Numbered from the stretch's first letter, positions 20,522 to 30,974 are shown. The stretch: DNA of 64,000 nucleotides from Bretschneidera sinensis (GCA_023935145.1 CM043702.1:78431320-78495319), one strand, 5' to 3'. The notes: generated by a model not told the origin, from the letters alone. Numbers and translations: made by a program.

Positions 20522-21289
20522 CAACCATGTCACTAAAAATAATCATCATGCATCTTTGAAAATTAGCCGGTGCATTACACAAACCCAAGGGCATTCTACG
20601 AAAAACAGAAGTACGAAAATGACAAGTAAAGGTGGTCTTCTCTTGATCCTCTAAGGCAATTCCTATTTGGTAGTATCCTGAATAGCCATCTAAAAAGTAA
20701 TAGAAAGGATGACCAGCCACACATTCTAAGATTTGATCTATGAATGGAAGAGGAAAATGGTCTTTCCGAGTAGCCGAATTAAGTTTCCTATAATCAATGC
20801 ACATACACCACCCAGTCACTACCTTAGTTGGTACTAACACCCCATCTTCATTTTCTACCACGGTCACCCCGGCTTTCTTAGGAACTACTTGAGTTGGACT
20901 AATCCACTTACTATCGGATATTGGATATACAATTCCCGCATCTAATAGCTTTAAGACTTCTTTCTTAACTACCTCTTTCATAGTTGGATTTAGCCTTCTT
21001 TGTGGGTCTCTACGAGGGTTAGCTCCTTCTTCTAGATAAATCCTATTGGAACAAATTAAAAGGTAATACCTTTTATGTTGGCTATAGTCCAACTTAATGC
21101 AGATTTATGCTCTCTTAACAAATTCAACAATTTATTACATTGCACATCACTAAGTTCGGAAGAAATAATAACCAGAAAGGTATCATTTGGGCTTAAGAAG
21201 GCATGTTTGAGCCCTTTGGGCAGCGGAGCTAAATTAAGCGTTGGTGTCTCTTCAGAAGATGGTTTAGGTGTCTCCCTCTCTTTAGGCAA
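20522..21289 (-). pseudogene. Athila reverse transcriptase fragment (element C)
   Basis: Reads EEGANPRRDPQRRLNPTMKE, GIVYPISDSKWISPTQVVPK, VTGWCMCIDYRKLNSATRKDH, FYYFLDGYSGYYQIGIA and FRRMPLGLCNAPANFQRC, ending at IFSDMV. These are RT motifs 1 to about 4, including the first catalytic Asp (FLDGYSG). At 20522 it is interrupted by the LTR of B, just before the catalytic [YF]xDD motif. The upstream part (21056-21289) is the linker with LREHKSALSWTIANIKGI, typical of Athila before RT; a frame change lies near 21060. Confidence 0.9.
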
Positions 21290-21508
21290 CTCCTTAAGGC
21301 ATGGTTGCCATGATTTCTCAATAAATCCCTACGACTTATCAAAAACATCAACGACATGGGGATAAATTGAAGAATCATCAAAATCAAAATTATTAAGAAG
21401 GAATTCCAAAGAATTAGACTTATCTTTAATGTACTCATCCTCCAAAATAAGCTCATCGATCATGTAAGTATCGAAACACTCATCTTCTTCATGTGGCTAC
21501 CTTGAGAC

Positions 21509-21821
21509 TCAGAAAACATTCACCTCTAGAGTCATATTTCCAAATGATAATGTCATTAGACCATTCCTATAACTAATGAGGGCATTGGCAGTGGCCAGGA
21601 ATGGTCTTCCAAGTATCAAAGGAATTTTTGACTCCATGTTCACAATAGAAATGGTATCTAACACCAAAAATTCAATGGGATAATAGAATTTGTCAATTTG
21701 CACTAAAACATCTTCCACAATACCTCTTGGTTTTCTTACTGATCGATCCGCTAGTTGAAGTACCATGGAAGTCGGTTTGATCTCACCTAGACCAAGTTGC
21801 AAGTAAATGGAGTAGGGCATG
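21509..21821 (-). pseudogene. Athila aspartic protease, C-terminal part (element C)
   Basis: Continues the protease after insertion D: MPYSIYLQLGLGEIKPTSMVL, QLADRSVRKPRGIVEDVLVQ, then IPLILGRPFLATANALI. ILGRPFL is the conserved flap/C-terminal motif of gypsy proteases. The first residues overlap the GCATG target duplication. The active-site half is at 27247-27500. The region from 21290 to 21508 is acidic linker sequence. Confidence 0.85.
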
Positions 21822-22678
21822 TGTTGGAAATCACCTTGACAAGATGCCCAGGTGGTGATCTTCCAAACACGCAAGTCTTGAATGACTTGTAGAAAGAATT
21901 TCAGCAATCGAACACAAGAACAAAAAATCAAAGAAAGAAAGAAGACAAGTAATTTGTTGTCGAGGTTCGGCAATGTGCCTACGTCCCCTTGAGTTCCTCC
22001 GAACTCTCTGGACTATCTCAATGGTTCTTACAAAGTTACAGCAATCCCCTTCAAGAATCCAAGTTCTTGAAGAACCAAGAAGAGAACGAGAAAGTGATAG
22101 ACCTATTACCATGCTTTCTATCAATTCTCTACTAACCTCTCTTCTTTACAACCAGCCTCACTACAAGAGTCCCTCTTGTGTTTATGTCTCTCACACAATT
22201 CTCTCTTGTGTTTACAATGATCTCACAATGTCACAACCTGTGTGGTTCTCTTACACACCTTTTCCACCACTTGAAATGAGGCTAGGAAACCCTTTTTATA
22301 GCCTCTTAATTCTTGGACAATCTTGTGAATCATTCTTGACCCTTTGATCATGTTCTTCCTTTAATCTCAGCCCTTCATCACTCTCCAAGTGATGCTGTGC
22401 ATTTTGGTGTGGTGCTGTGTGCTGCAGCGTGACCTGATGCTGCAACCTCCTGATGCTGTGCGCACACCTCCTGCCTGTGGGCAGAAACTTCCACAACAGT
22501 GTGCCTAACCTTCCCATGCTCAAAATTGAAGCACACACATGTGTGCAACCTTATAACTTGCTGAACTTTGATATACCACAATTTTTTTGGACATTAACCA
22601 ATCTTTGAACCATGTTTAGACCTGCTCAAACCTTGACCATGTTTGAACCATGTTTAAACCTTAGACAAAAAACCAACA
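21822..22678 (-). repeat. 3' LTR of copia D
   Basis: 857 bp, bounded by TGTTGG and CCAACA. It is the same length as the 5' LTR. It includes the palindrome-rich stretch GCACACACATGTGTGC at about 22531. Confidence 0.95.
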
Positions 22679-22700
22679 ATCTCTACCTTTGTCTAAGCGT
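22679..22700 (-). promoter_or_regulatory. Polypurine tract of copia D
   Basis: On the minus strand the sequence GACAAAGGTAGAGAT lies directly before the 3' LTR. The same tract AAAGGTAGAGAT occurs before the 3' LTRs of E, F and I, and a close form before that of G. Confidence 0.8.
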
Positions 22701-22759
22701 TTAAACCTGAACCATTTGTGCAGAGACCTTCGGAATCCAAACTCATCTTGAGTCATCAA

Positions 22760-23860
22760 TCAATTGACTCCAATCCTAAGTAATTCAAGGCAATGATTGA
22801 ACTTACTTAGAGGTAGAAACTTGGTGCCTAAATCTGCAGGACTTTTCTCCGTGGTCTTCTTGTCAACATGAATGCTTCCTTCTGTACCATTTTCTAGAAT
22901 GTAATGATACCTAACATCCATATGCTCCATCCCCTCATGGAACACCGGATACCTCCACAAGTGCCCCGCACTTTGGCTATCCAAAGATACCACCACCTGC
23001 TCTTTTAGGACCTCCCACTCGTCCAACAACCCCTTGCACCCCATAGCCTCCTTTATGGCTTCCGTAGCCGCTATGCATTCTGCCCTGGTTGTTATGAGTG
23101 CTACAACTGGCTGCCACTGAGCCTCCATGTACCTCAGCAACCACTTCATCCCAAGACAATGCGCTTTTCCGGGATTACTCACACATTTGCTGAAAACATC
23201 CATTGCCCAAGAAACACTTGACCTATTTCTCTTCCTTTCCCGGATGATTCTCCTCATCCCAAGGATCTTTTGTGCAAGGCTGAGATCCTTCCTCTCGAAT
23301 TCCTCACTGAGTTGAGATGTAAACCTTTCCATCCTCTTCTTGCTGTTCCAAACTAACAGCCCATCAATGACATAGGTGAGGATACTCACCATCTTCTCCA
23401 CCTTGTGTCCAGGTGAGAAAGTTTCAGTGAAACCTATGTCTTCTCTTCTTGTGAACCCATTCGCCACCAGCTTAGCCTTGTTCCGGACTTCATCTCTTGG
23501 AGGGCACCCTTCTTTGATCTTGTAAGTGCACTTACATTCCACAACTTTCTGATTTCCTGGAATTTTCACCAATTCCCAGAAGTTGTTCTTTCTCAAAGAA
23601 TCCATTTCTTCCTCCATAGCTAGCTGCCACTTTGACGAATCCTTACACTCCATGGCATCCGTGTAAGTTTCTTGTTCACTCATCTCTCCTTCTGTCCAAG
23701 GAGCTGCTGCATCCGCAGCATCCGCAAACCCACATCTTGAAGGTGGTCTGACCAGCCTTCTTTCCCGGTCTCTTATGAGCTGAAAGTCCTTTTGACTTGC
23801 TGCAGCATCCTTTTCTTGTTCAGTCTCTTCTTGAGTTTCTTGAGCTTGGAAATCATCCAA
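22760..23860 (-). pseudogene. Copia RT/RNase H remnant of D with the RT core deleted
   Basis: Open for 366 codons. It begins with the integrase-RT linker, then has LAMEEEMDSLRKNNFWELV and GFTRREDIGFTETFSPG (start of RT). It then jumps directly to KVEKMVSILTYVIDGLL, which corresponds to the YVDD region in relatives. RT motifs A and B, about 100 residues in element I, are missing and the catalytic DD reads ID. Two more gaps remove residues between IIRERKRNR and the FSKCVSNPGKAH region, and between LLRYMEA and QWQPVVAL. The RNase H end (ATEAIKEAMGCKGLL, DSQSAGHLW, SPADLGTK) follows. No RT activity is possible, yet the frame is open. Confidence 0.9.
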
Positions 23861-23869
23861 GGGCTCTAC

Positions 23870-24832
23870 CTAGTCCGACTCCTCTTGCCTCCTTTGCTCT
23901 ACCTGAACAGAATCTCCCTTGATGCTATGCTCAATAATTTCTGAATTAGTTTGCTCACTAGCCCCTGCAGGGTTAGTTTTCTCCAAGTAGGGAAATAATA
24001 ATTCATTAAAGACAACATCCCTACTTATTATGAGTTTAAATCCTTCTTTTTCTAAGGACCACAACCTGTACCCCTTAGCCCCTTCCCCATATCCTAGAAA
24101 CACATATTTTCTAGATCCTGGGCTAAGCTTATCCTCATTTTGGAGTGCATACGCAGCACACCTAAAAGTCCTAAGGTTGTCTAATTCAGGGGGTTTTCCA
24201 CTCCACATCTCCATGGGAGTCTTTTGGAACACAATCCTAGAGGGTGATCTATTAATCAAATATGCAGCTGTAGCTACAGCTTCTCCCCAAAAATATTTTG
24301 GTAACCCGGATCCATCTAACATGCACCTAACCTTTTCCATAAGGGTCTTATTCATCAACTCAGCAACTCCATTTTGTTGAGGAGTTTCCACAACTGTTCT
24401 ATGTCTTAGAATGCCATTTAACCTATAGAATTGATCATGTTCTTGGTTAAAAATTTCTAAGCCATTATCGGTTCTTATCCCCTTAACTAGTCTACCCATT
24501 TGAGTCTCAACCAGCCCTTTCCAGACCACTAATTTATTCAAGGCATCTAATTTATTCTTAACCAAATAAACCCATACTTTTCTTGAATAATCATCAATTA
24601 AAGACAGAAAGTAAATGTTACCTCCCTGTGTTGGTGTCCTTGCTGGTCCCCAAAGGTCCGCATGAATGTAGTCAAGAATGCCCTTAGACTTGTGCACTCC
24701 GGTGTTGAAGCTGACCCGATGTTGCTGCCCAAAAACACAGCTCTTACAGAAATCCAGTTCTTCTACTTTGTCACCACCAAGTAGACCTTCCTTGCTAAGC
24801 ACTTGCAGGCCCTTTTCGCTCATGTGTCCCAA
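23870..24832 (-). pseudogene. Copia integrase of D
   Basis: Begins GHMSEKGLQVLSKEGLL (zinc-binding gag-pre-integrase region) with KSCVFGQQHRVSF. The catalytic core shows Asp in HADLWGP, Asp in IRTDNGLE and Glu in NGVAELMNKTL, so all three DDE residues are present. The core is followed by FWGEAVATAAYLINRSPS and the GKPPELDNLRTF region. It is in the same frame as gag upstream (nonsense TAG at 24842-24844, Trp expected) and RT downstream (TAG at 23870-23872). Without those two stops it would be a normal-length copia integrase. It joins cDNA into the genome in the family. Confidence 0.92.
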
Positions 24833-24841
24833 GCAAGTGTG

Positions 24842-26059
24842 CTAAAGGGTTGCCTTGTCCAGCTCAGCCATCAAGCTTGCTGCTTGATCATTGGTTTCTG
24901 TTTCTCCGATCATCTCATAGAGTCCATCGTTTCTTGCTGCCTTGATCACTACCAAAGATCCCTTGGCCACCTTGATCTTTCCTCCCTCTATCTTGCATGT
25001 ATAGCCCATGGAATCCAGCTGCCCCAATGAGATCAAGTTCCTCTTCAAATCTGGAATATACCTCACATTTTCCAGCAGCCTTTTGACTCCATCAAACATC
25101 CTCAATTGGATATCTCCAATCCCTCTCACTTGGCAAGAATTATCATTCCCCAAGAAGACCCTTCCATCATTGATCTTCTTGAAATTCTTGAACCATTCTT
25201 TGTGAGGGCTCATATGATGAGTGCACCCGGTATCCAAGATCCATTTCCCGCTGCCTTCTTGCCCCTTGCTCACACTTGAGCACACAACAAGAACATCATC
25301 ATCTTGCTGTTCTGTTTTGGCAACCGAAGCCTCTCCATTCTTGGTATGGCTTCCTCCTCTATCCCTTGTCATCTTCTTGCAATCTTTCTTGACATGACCC
25401 TCCTTATGGCAGTAGTAGTAGCTCTTCCCTCCAAATCTCAGTTTGGAATGCATTCTCCCATGGCTTTCTCCTCTACCTCTGTCCCGGTAGTAGCCATGCA
25501 TGCTGCTGTGCACTCTCCCATGGCTCTCTCCTCTACCTCTGTCCCGGTAGTAGCCATGCATGCTGCTGTGCACTCTCCCATGGCTCTCTCCTCTACCTCT
25601 GTCCCGGTAGTAGCCATAGTTGCTACCATACCAAGTTGCTGGCCTTCTTTTAAAGAACAGCCCTTTACCATTTGATGCACTCCTTTTCTTGGCATCAAGA
25701 TTATCTTGCAACTCTTTCTTAGGATCAAATTTAAAAGCAAAGATTTGTTTCCGAAGATACCTCTTATGTGGGAGAGTCTTGGCAAGAAACAATTCATCTA
25801 GTTTCTTCCATAATGCAGCTGGATCTTCCAAGTCTCCGCACTCCCTTGTGATATTATCCGACATGTGCAAGAAAATGGTGCTGTAAGCCATCTTCTTCAT
25901 CTCGGTCCGCTGGTCCTCCGTGACACTTGCTGGAAAAGCATCATATTCTCCAATAGCCAAGTCCACTTTTTGTTGCACAAGAACCTCCTTGATCTTCTGC
26001 TTCCACAGGGAAAAATCTCCCTTTCCATCAAACTTCTTAATACCGAAATTTGAACCCAT
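24842..26059 (-). pseudogene. Copia gag and protease of D, with gag deletion and internal repeats
   Basis: Starts MGSNFGIKKFDGKGDFSLWK, the gag N-terminus shared by all copia elements here. After KKELQDNLD about 66 residues present in E, F and G are deleted and the frame resumes at AKKRSASNG. A 20-residue RDRGRGESHGR-type unit is repeated three times. The zinc knuckle reads YYYCHKEGHVKKDC, so its first Cys is Tyr. The protease active site WILDTGCTHH is intact. The start at 26059 matches the family start. The region ends at a TAG (24842-24844) inside the pre-integrase domain. Confidence 0.9.
25441..25620 (-). repeat. 60-bp in-frame minisatellite in gag of D
   Basis: Three tandem 60-bp units with few differences encode a Gly/Arg-rich 20-residue repeat just before the zinc knuckle. 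Relatives E, F and G have a single unit. The amplification keeps the frame and adds basic RNA-binding-like residues. Confidence 0.95.
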
Positions 26060-26125
26060 CTTGCGGAGATGATCCCTTGTCTTATGCAGTACCCATAAAT
26101 GCTTTCTTCAACCTCAAGAACACAG

Positions 26126-26310
26126 ATCGAAGATGGATCTTAACCGTTCTTGAATCACTTTCAAGAACACGACCAGATCTTGATCTTTACACCGTTCTTG
26201 AATCACCCTCAAGAACACGATCAGATATTGATCTTAACACCGTTCTTGATTTACCTCAAGAACACGATCATATATAGATCTTAACTCCGTTCTTGAATCA
26301 CCCAAGAAGT
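26126..26310 (-). promoter_or_regulatory. 5' leader of D with repeated stem-loops
   Basis: Between primer site and gag, a unit of about 48 bp is repeated about four times. Three units hold a perfect inverted repeat GTTCTTGA...TCAAGAAC with a loop of 6-7 bases (26146-26168, 26194-26216, 26242-26263); a fourth at 26289 is partial. Elements F, G and I have one such stem-loop in the same place and E has a near match. A packaging or dimerisation role is an inference from position. Confidence 0.7.
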
Positions 26311-26376
26311 TGATCTTTGATTCTTGGAGTCTTGGCTCCGTACCTTCTACTTCTTGTTTCGATAACCAACTGCTGT

Positions 26377-26388
26377 GCTCTGATACCA
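26377..26388 (-). promoter_or_regulatory. Primer-binding site of copia D
   Basis: On the minus strand TGGTATCAGAGC lies one base after the 5' LTR. It matches the 3' end of initiator tRNA-Met, the usual plant copia primer. Confidence 0.9.
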
Positions 26389-26389
26389 C

Positions 26390-27246
26390 TGTTGGAAATC
26401 ACCTTGACAAGATGCCCAGGTGGTGATCTTCCAAACACCCAAGTCTTGAATGACTTCTAGAAAGAATTTCAGCAATCGAACACAAGAACAGAAAATCAAA
26501 GAAAGAAAGAAGACAAGTAATTTGTTGTCGAGGTTCGGCAATGTGCCTACATCCCCGTGAGTTCCTCCGAACTCTCTGGACTATCTCAATGGTTCTTACA
26601 AAGTTACAGCAATCCCCTTCAAGAATCCAAGTTCTTGAAGAACCAAGAAGAGAACGAGAAAGTGATAGACCTATTACCATGCTTTCTATCAATTCTCTAC
26701 TAACCTCTCTTCTTTACAACCAGCCTCACTACAAGAGTCCCTCTTGTGTTTATGTCTCTCACACAATTCTCTCTTGTGTTTACAATGATCTCACAATGTC
26801 ACAACCTGTGTGGTTCTCTCACACACCTTTTCCACCACTTGAAATGAGGCTAGGAAACCCTTTTTATAGCCTCGTAATTCTTGGACAATCTTGTGAATCA
26901 TTCTTGACCCTTTGATCATGTTCTTCCTTTAATCTCAGCCCTTCATCACTCTCCAAGTGATGCTGTGCATTTTGGTGTGGTGCTGTGTGCTGCAGCGTGA
27001 CCTGGTGCTGCAGCCTCCTGATGCTATGCGCACACCTCCTGCCTGTGGGCAGAAACTTTCACAGCAGTGTGCCTGACCTTCCCATGCTCAAAATTGAAGC
27101 ACACACATGTGTGCAACCTTATAACTTGCTGAACTTTGATATCCCACAATTTTTTTGGACATTAACCAACCTTTGAACCATGTTTAGACCTGCTCAAACC
27201 TTGACCATGTTTGAACCATGTTTAAACCTTAGACAAAAAACCAACA
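26390..27246 (-). repeat. 5' LTR of copia D
   Basis: 857 bp, bounded by TGTTGG and CCAACA, about 98% identical by eye to the 3' LTR. It would carry the promoter for the element's RNA. It is followed on the right by the GCATG target duplication. Confidence 0.95.
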
Positions 27247-27500
27247 GCATGAGATTCACACTTGCCCCAAATCTAGCAATGCTTGGCCACAAGCTTTGTT
27301 TCCAATTTGGCAAGCCACCGTAGGACAACCTAGATCATTATACTTGGGTGGTGTCTTGCTATCAATTACCGTACTTGCTTGCTCCGTTAAGAATGCCATC
27401 TTCTTCACATTGTGCCTCCTCTTGAGTGTGCATAGATCCTTAATGACTTTAGCATAGTTGGGAACCTATTTTATGACATGAAGAAAAGGAAGGTTAATTT
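27247..27500 (-). pseudogene. Athila protease, active-site half (element C)
   Basis: Reads VPNYAKVIKDLCTLKRRHNV, CPTVACQIGNKACGQA, then a segment matching the family LLDLGASVNLM, where the catalytic Asp would be; here the Asp codon and neighbours have changed (reads ARFGASVNLM). The reading stops at the copia D insertion and continues at 21821. The upstream side joins gag at 27505. Confidence 0.8.
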
Positions 27501-27504
27501 TAAC

Positions 27505-28296
27505 TTACTTAAGTTGTTCAAGAATCTCACCTTTTAATGCCAAATTTCTCTCCTTAAGTTTAAGGAGAGCTTGAGGGAAAGGCATCGATATGGAATCACT
27601 ATGGGCATCTTGTTCCTTGGGGGCTTCATCCTTGTTACTCATGGTGTTAGGAATCAAGTTTGATGGTAGAGTGGGTCCATCAATTTCCTTACTGCTGTGA
27701 GTAGTCAAGGCATTAACCTCTTTAACATTTTGATTGTTGGGATTGGAGTTTTGTGCCATAAGTTGTCCCCTTGGATTAGATTATGACTACGAAGGAAAAC
27801 GACTTTGCTCTTGAACCGTCAATAAATTAGTCAACTTGGTGAGTTGGCTCTTTATCACCTTTTATTCCTCTTTGACCCCTTGTTGATCCTCTAGCAACTG
27901 TTGATTTATCTTGCCTTGCTCTTCCACACTCTGGGCATATACTTGCATAAATGACTTAAAAGCATCTTCCAAAGGTAAAGATTGTTGTGGTGCATTAGAT
28001 GAAGTTGCTTCCGGTCTCCATTGGGTACTAGATTGGGTAGAAGGTTGTGTATCGGATCTCAAACTAAAATTAGGGTAATTCTTCTAACCAGGATCGAAAG
28101 TGTTAGAGTAGGGTGAGTATGTTTTCCTAAAGGGTATACCTAAAGCATTACACTCTTCCTTCATCTCAAAATAAGTTGGACAATCCCTAGGTACATGATC
28201 TACCCCATTACACATAAAACAAGGTTCGTAAGACTCTACCCTAGCAACCGGTTCTGGGGCTCTAACATCCTTGGTTTTTAAAACCTCAATTTCCAT
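27505..28296 (-). pseudogene. Athila gag C-terminal half with zinc knuckle (element C)
   Basis: The zinc knuckle CFMCNGVDHVPRDC (CX2CX4HX4C) is intact near 28200-28240, followed by a TYFEMKEECNALG...YSPYSNTFDPG region. After a stop near 28082 comes a Ser/Thr/Gln-rich part with LPLEDAFKSFMQVYAQSVEEQGKINQQ (27862-28062), and after further stops the linker NQNVKEVNALTTHSSKEID to 27505. Overall it follows the gag layout seen in B. The stops are point changes, not large deletions. Confidence 0.85.
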
Positions 28297-29110
28297 TGTT
28301 AGGACCTCTAAACGGGCTTTAAGGTTATTCTCTTCCTTAAGTTGATAAATTCTAGCTGTTTGGTTTCTCTTAGTACTTTCTATGGCATTGGGTCACGTCC
28401 AAGTGTGGGCTTTTTCCGATAAGTCATCTAGAAAATCAATGTCTTTGTCGGGATCTTTTTGAAGAAAATCTCCATTACACATCATTTCTATAAATTTCCT
28501 TTCCCTACTTAGAAGTCCATCATAGAAATAGCTAACTACCTACCAACTCTCATATCCGTGGTGTGGACAAGAATTCAAAAGGTCTTTGAAACGTTCCCAA
28601 ACTTGATATAAGGTTTCACTCTCTTTTTGTGCAAAGTTTGAGATTTGTCTCTTGAGGTTATTGGTCTTATGGGTTGGGAAATACTTTTAGAAGAAGGCTT
28701 GGGTCATCTCATCCCAACTACCTAGGCCTTAACGAGTACAACCAAACCTTGGCCTTATCCTTAAGTGAAAAGGGGAAAAGTCTAAGTTTGACGGTGTCTA
28801 TCATATTGGCCCTACTTTGAAAGGTTGCTACTACTTCCTCAAATTCCCTAATATGGACATAGGGGTTTGCATTCTCTAATTCATAGAAAGTTCGTAGCAA
28901 CTGGATCATGCCCGGATTAAACTCAGGTTGTTGAACATTAGTGGGGAACATAATACAAGATGGTGTGGCCGTTCTGTTAGGGTGCAAGTAGTCCTTAATT
29001 GTCCTAGCAACATTCTTATTGTTATTGTTGGCCATGTTAACAAAATTCTCCAAATTCTCGTTTGGGTGTGCACTATGATTTGATCTAGGTGAGCTTTCAC
29101 TATCGGACAA
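28297..29110 (-). pseudogene. Athila gag N-terminal half (element C)
   Basis: Starts MSDSESSPRSNHSAHPNENL at 29110. It contains VARTIKDYLHPNRTATPSCIMFP, ENANPYVHIREFEEVV and LFPFSLKDKAKVWLYSLRPR, then a stop at 28718. The reading continues with WDEMTQAFF, a stop, KYFPTHKTNNLKRQIS, CPHHGYESW and EMMCNGDFLQKDPDKDIDFL. This is the retrotransposon gag domain, homologous to 19113-19567 and 14639-15193 of B. The ATG lies about 190 bp after the primer site. Confidence 0.88.
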
Positions 29111-29300
29111 AGAAGGAGAGGGTAACTTTATTTCGGGTCTTTTAATGAATCTACCTCGCTTATCTCTAAGTCTACGAATACACCAAAGGAATTAGAGGAG
29201 ATGAATAAAGAAAACAAAATAAAATAGAAAATAGAAAATAAGAACAATGTTACCGTCTTGTCTCAAAGTTGACAATCTTCCTCGTAATTAAGCACAGTTC

Positions 29301-29320
29301 CCAGTAACGGCACCAAAATT
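29301..29320 (-). promoter_or_regulatory. Primer-binding site of element C (tRNA-Asp type)
   Basis: On the minus strand AATTTTGGTGCCGTTACTGG follows the LTR end. It matches the Athila tRNA-Asp primer site with two or three substitutions. Confidence 0.8.
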
Positions 29321-30784
29321 TGATAACGCTCAAACTAACACGCGATTATTATGTATAGCTAAGGTGTCGATCCCACGAGGAAAGCGAACAACAAGAGAAA
29401 GTGCAAACCTTAACACTAGACGATAAAATTCAAATAAGAAAATCTGAGTTTTACGAATGAAATTATATAAAAGAGTTGTGAAAATATGATGAATAATTCA
29501 ATAAAGAAATAACAAGGTTCAAGGAATCTTTCTTAAGTTCGTTGCCTTATTCCTATCTTAACTCAAATGTTTTATCTCAATTACTAGTTTCACATCCCAA
29601 ACAAGCAATTGGTAAATATTCAATCAAAGCACATAAATACCCTAATGTAATTGCCATAAATTACTCTTTACTTTCAATTCAAACACACAAGATCTATCTT
29701 ATAAATTATTAAGAAGTGACAATATATTTCAATAATAATACTGCAGTAATAGACAAACCTATAAGATAGATCTACCGATAAGAAAAACTTGACTAGACTT
29801 ATATGGAGAAGAAGAATGCGATCACCGGATTAAGAAAATCTAAGAGAAGAAGAACATAAATTGCAGCTGTCACATGAATTCAAATCCTTCTTATTTAATC
29901 AAAGAGTAAATCATAAAAAAATGTTTAACAATCAATCCATACAACTGAATAAAAGATAGAAATAAGAACAACTACACCTAGAAACTCATCCTTTCGTCTC
30001 GCTTGGAGTTTAGTTGGACATGGAGTTCATCCTTGATCACCTTGAAGAAGAAGAAGATGGAAGCTCTCTTCAAAAACTCTCTTGGTTCTCTGAGTCTAAA
30101 TTCCTATATATAGCTGTATGGAGACAGTTTTGTAGACAGAAAAGTTTCTCTATGGTTTCTGTTCAGGCTGTGTGCTTCTGTTGCTGTCCATGCTCGGTTC
30201 TACCTGACCTTTGTCTACTAAAACTACCATAACTTTCTCTAGAAAAATCATATTTATGAGTCATAAAATTCTCCAGAAAATAGACATCCAGATCTTTCCA
30301 AGCATATATGGCTCATCTCCTGTTCTTCCTGAATCAATACAGTTTAATCCATAAAAATGACTAATCTGTCATGCTGACTACTAAAACTGCTATAACTTTT
30401 TCTAGAAAAGTCATATTTATGAGCCGTAAAATTATCCAGAAAATAGACATCTAGATATTTCCAAGCATATATGGTTCATCTCCTGGTTCTTCCTGAATCA
30501 ATAAAGTTTAATCCGCAAAATGATTGATTTGTACGGGCAATTCTGGCAATTTAGTGAAACTCCTTTCCAAATGTTTGTGAACATGCATAGAATCTTTGTG
30601 CTTTAATCAACATTAGCTTTTCCATCTCTTTTAAACCCAAAGTACCTTAAAATGCATCGAAATAAATGAATATACCAAGAATGACACTTAAGAATTATTA
30701 AGGCATAAATATGTAATCCAACCCTAAATCAACCCTAAATACTAACAAATAAACACTATTAAGATGCATTTTCTGACTCTCATC
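29321..30784 (-). repeat. 5' LTR of Athila element C
   Basis: 1464 bp. On the minus strand it starts TGATGAGAGTC at 30784 and ends GCGTTATCA at 29321, next to the primer site. It contains the tandem duplication also found in LTR B. Bases 30785-30789 (CTCAC) may be the target duplication. Confidence 0.88.
30175..30545 (-). repeat. Tandem duplication inside LTR C, shared with LTR B
   Basis: Two adjacent units of about 185 bp match, on the opposite strand, the double unit in LTR B (17453-17828), including AAATATGATTTTTCTAGA and AAGATCTGGATGTCTATTTT forms. The surrounding LTR sequence is much less alike between B and C. Confidence 0.8.
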
Positions 30785-30835
30785 ACTCACCCATCACTCC
30801 CCCCTTATAAACTATTAAATAATATATATACATAT

Positions 30836-30916
<81 letters not shown>

Positions 30917-30974
30917 TATATAGATATACACATACAAATATATATGTGTATATATAGATATACACATATATATT
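30785..30974. repeat. AC/AT microsatellite
   Basis: A run of (AC)n of about 47 bp at 30839-30885 is flanked by (AT)n and mixed TATACACA repeats to about 30974. It starts about 35 bp outside the end of LTR C. It is not coding; the short peptides in this stretch are repeat artefacts. Confidence 0.95.

Larger units (their letters stand above)
21822..27246 (-). mobile_element. Ty1/copia element D, structurally intact but lacking the RT core
   Basis: 5425 bp with two 857-bp LTRs (21822-22678, 26390-27246), a primer site (26377-26388), a polypurine tract, and a perfect 5-bp target duplication GCATG at 21817-21821 and 27247-27251. By eye the LTRs differ at about 15 positions (about 98% identity), so the insertion is fairly young. 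The coding region 22760-26059 is one reading frame of 1100 codons with only two nonsense codons, but it has in-frame deletions in gag and in RT/RNase H. It interrupts the protease gene of Athila C. Confidence 0.95.
20522..30784 (-). mobile_element. Athila-type Ty3/gypsy element C, split by D and cut by B
   Basis: On the minus strand the order is a 5' LTR (29321-30784), a tRNA-Asp primer site, gag (27505-29110), protease (27247-27500, then 21509-21821), the linker and RT (20522-21289). Copia element D (21822-27246) sits inside the protease gene with a GCATG duplication. The RT reading breaks at 20522, where the LTR end of composite B abuts. RNase H, integrase and the 3' LTR are not present in the window. 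Nonsense codons are scattered in gag. Confidence 0.9.

Noticed and set aside
21973..22347. Plus-strand 124-codon frame in both LTRs of copia D (also 26541-26915)
   Set aside because: It is identical in both LTRs and antisense to the element; no domain is seen. It is an LTR artefact.
25304..25675. Plus-strand frame with repeated SSTSVPVVAMHAAVHSPMAL units
   Set aside because: It is antisense to the gag minisatellite of D; the repeat comes from the 60-bp DNA unit.
30014..30232. Plus-strand open frame in LTR C
   Set aside because: It is antisense within the 5' LTR of element C, with no support as a gene.
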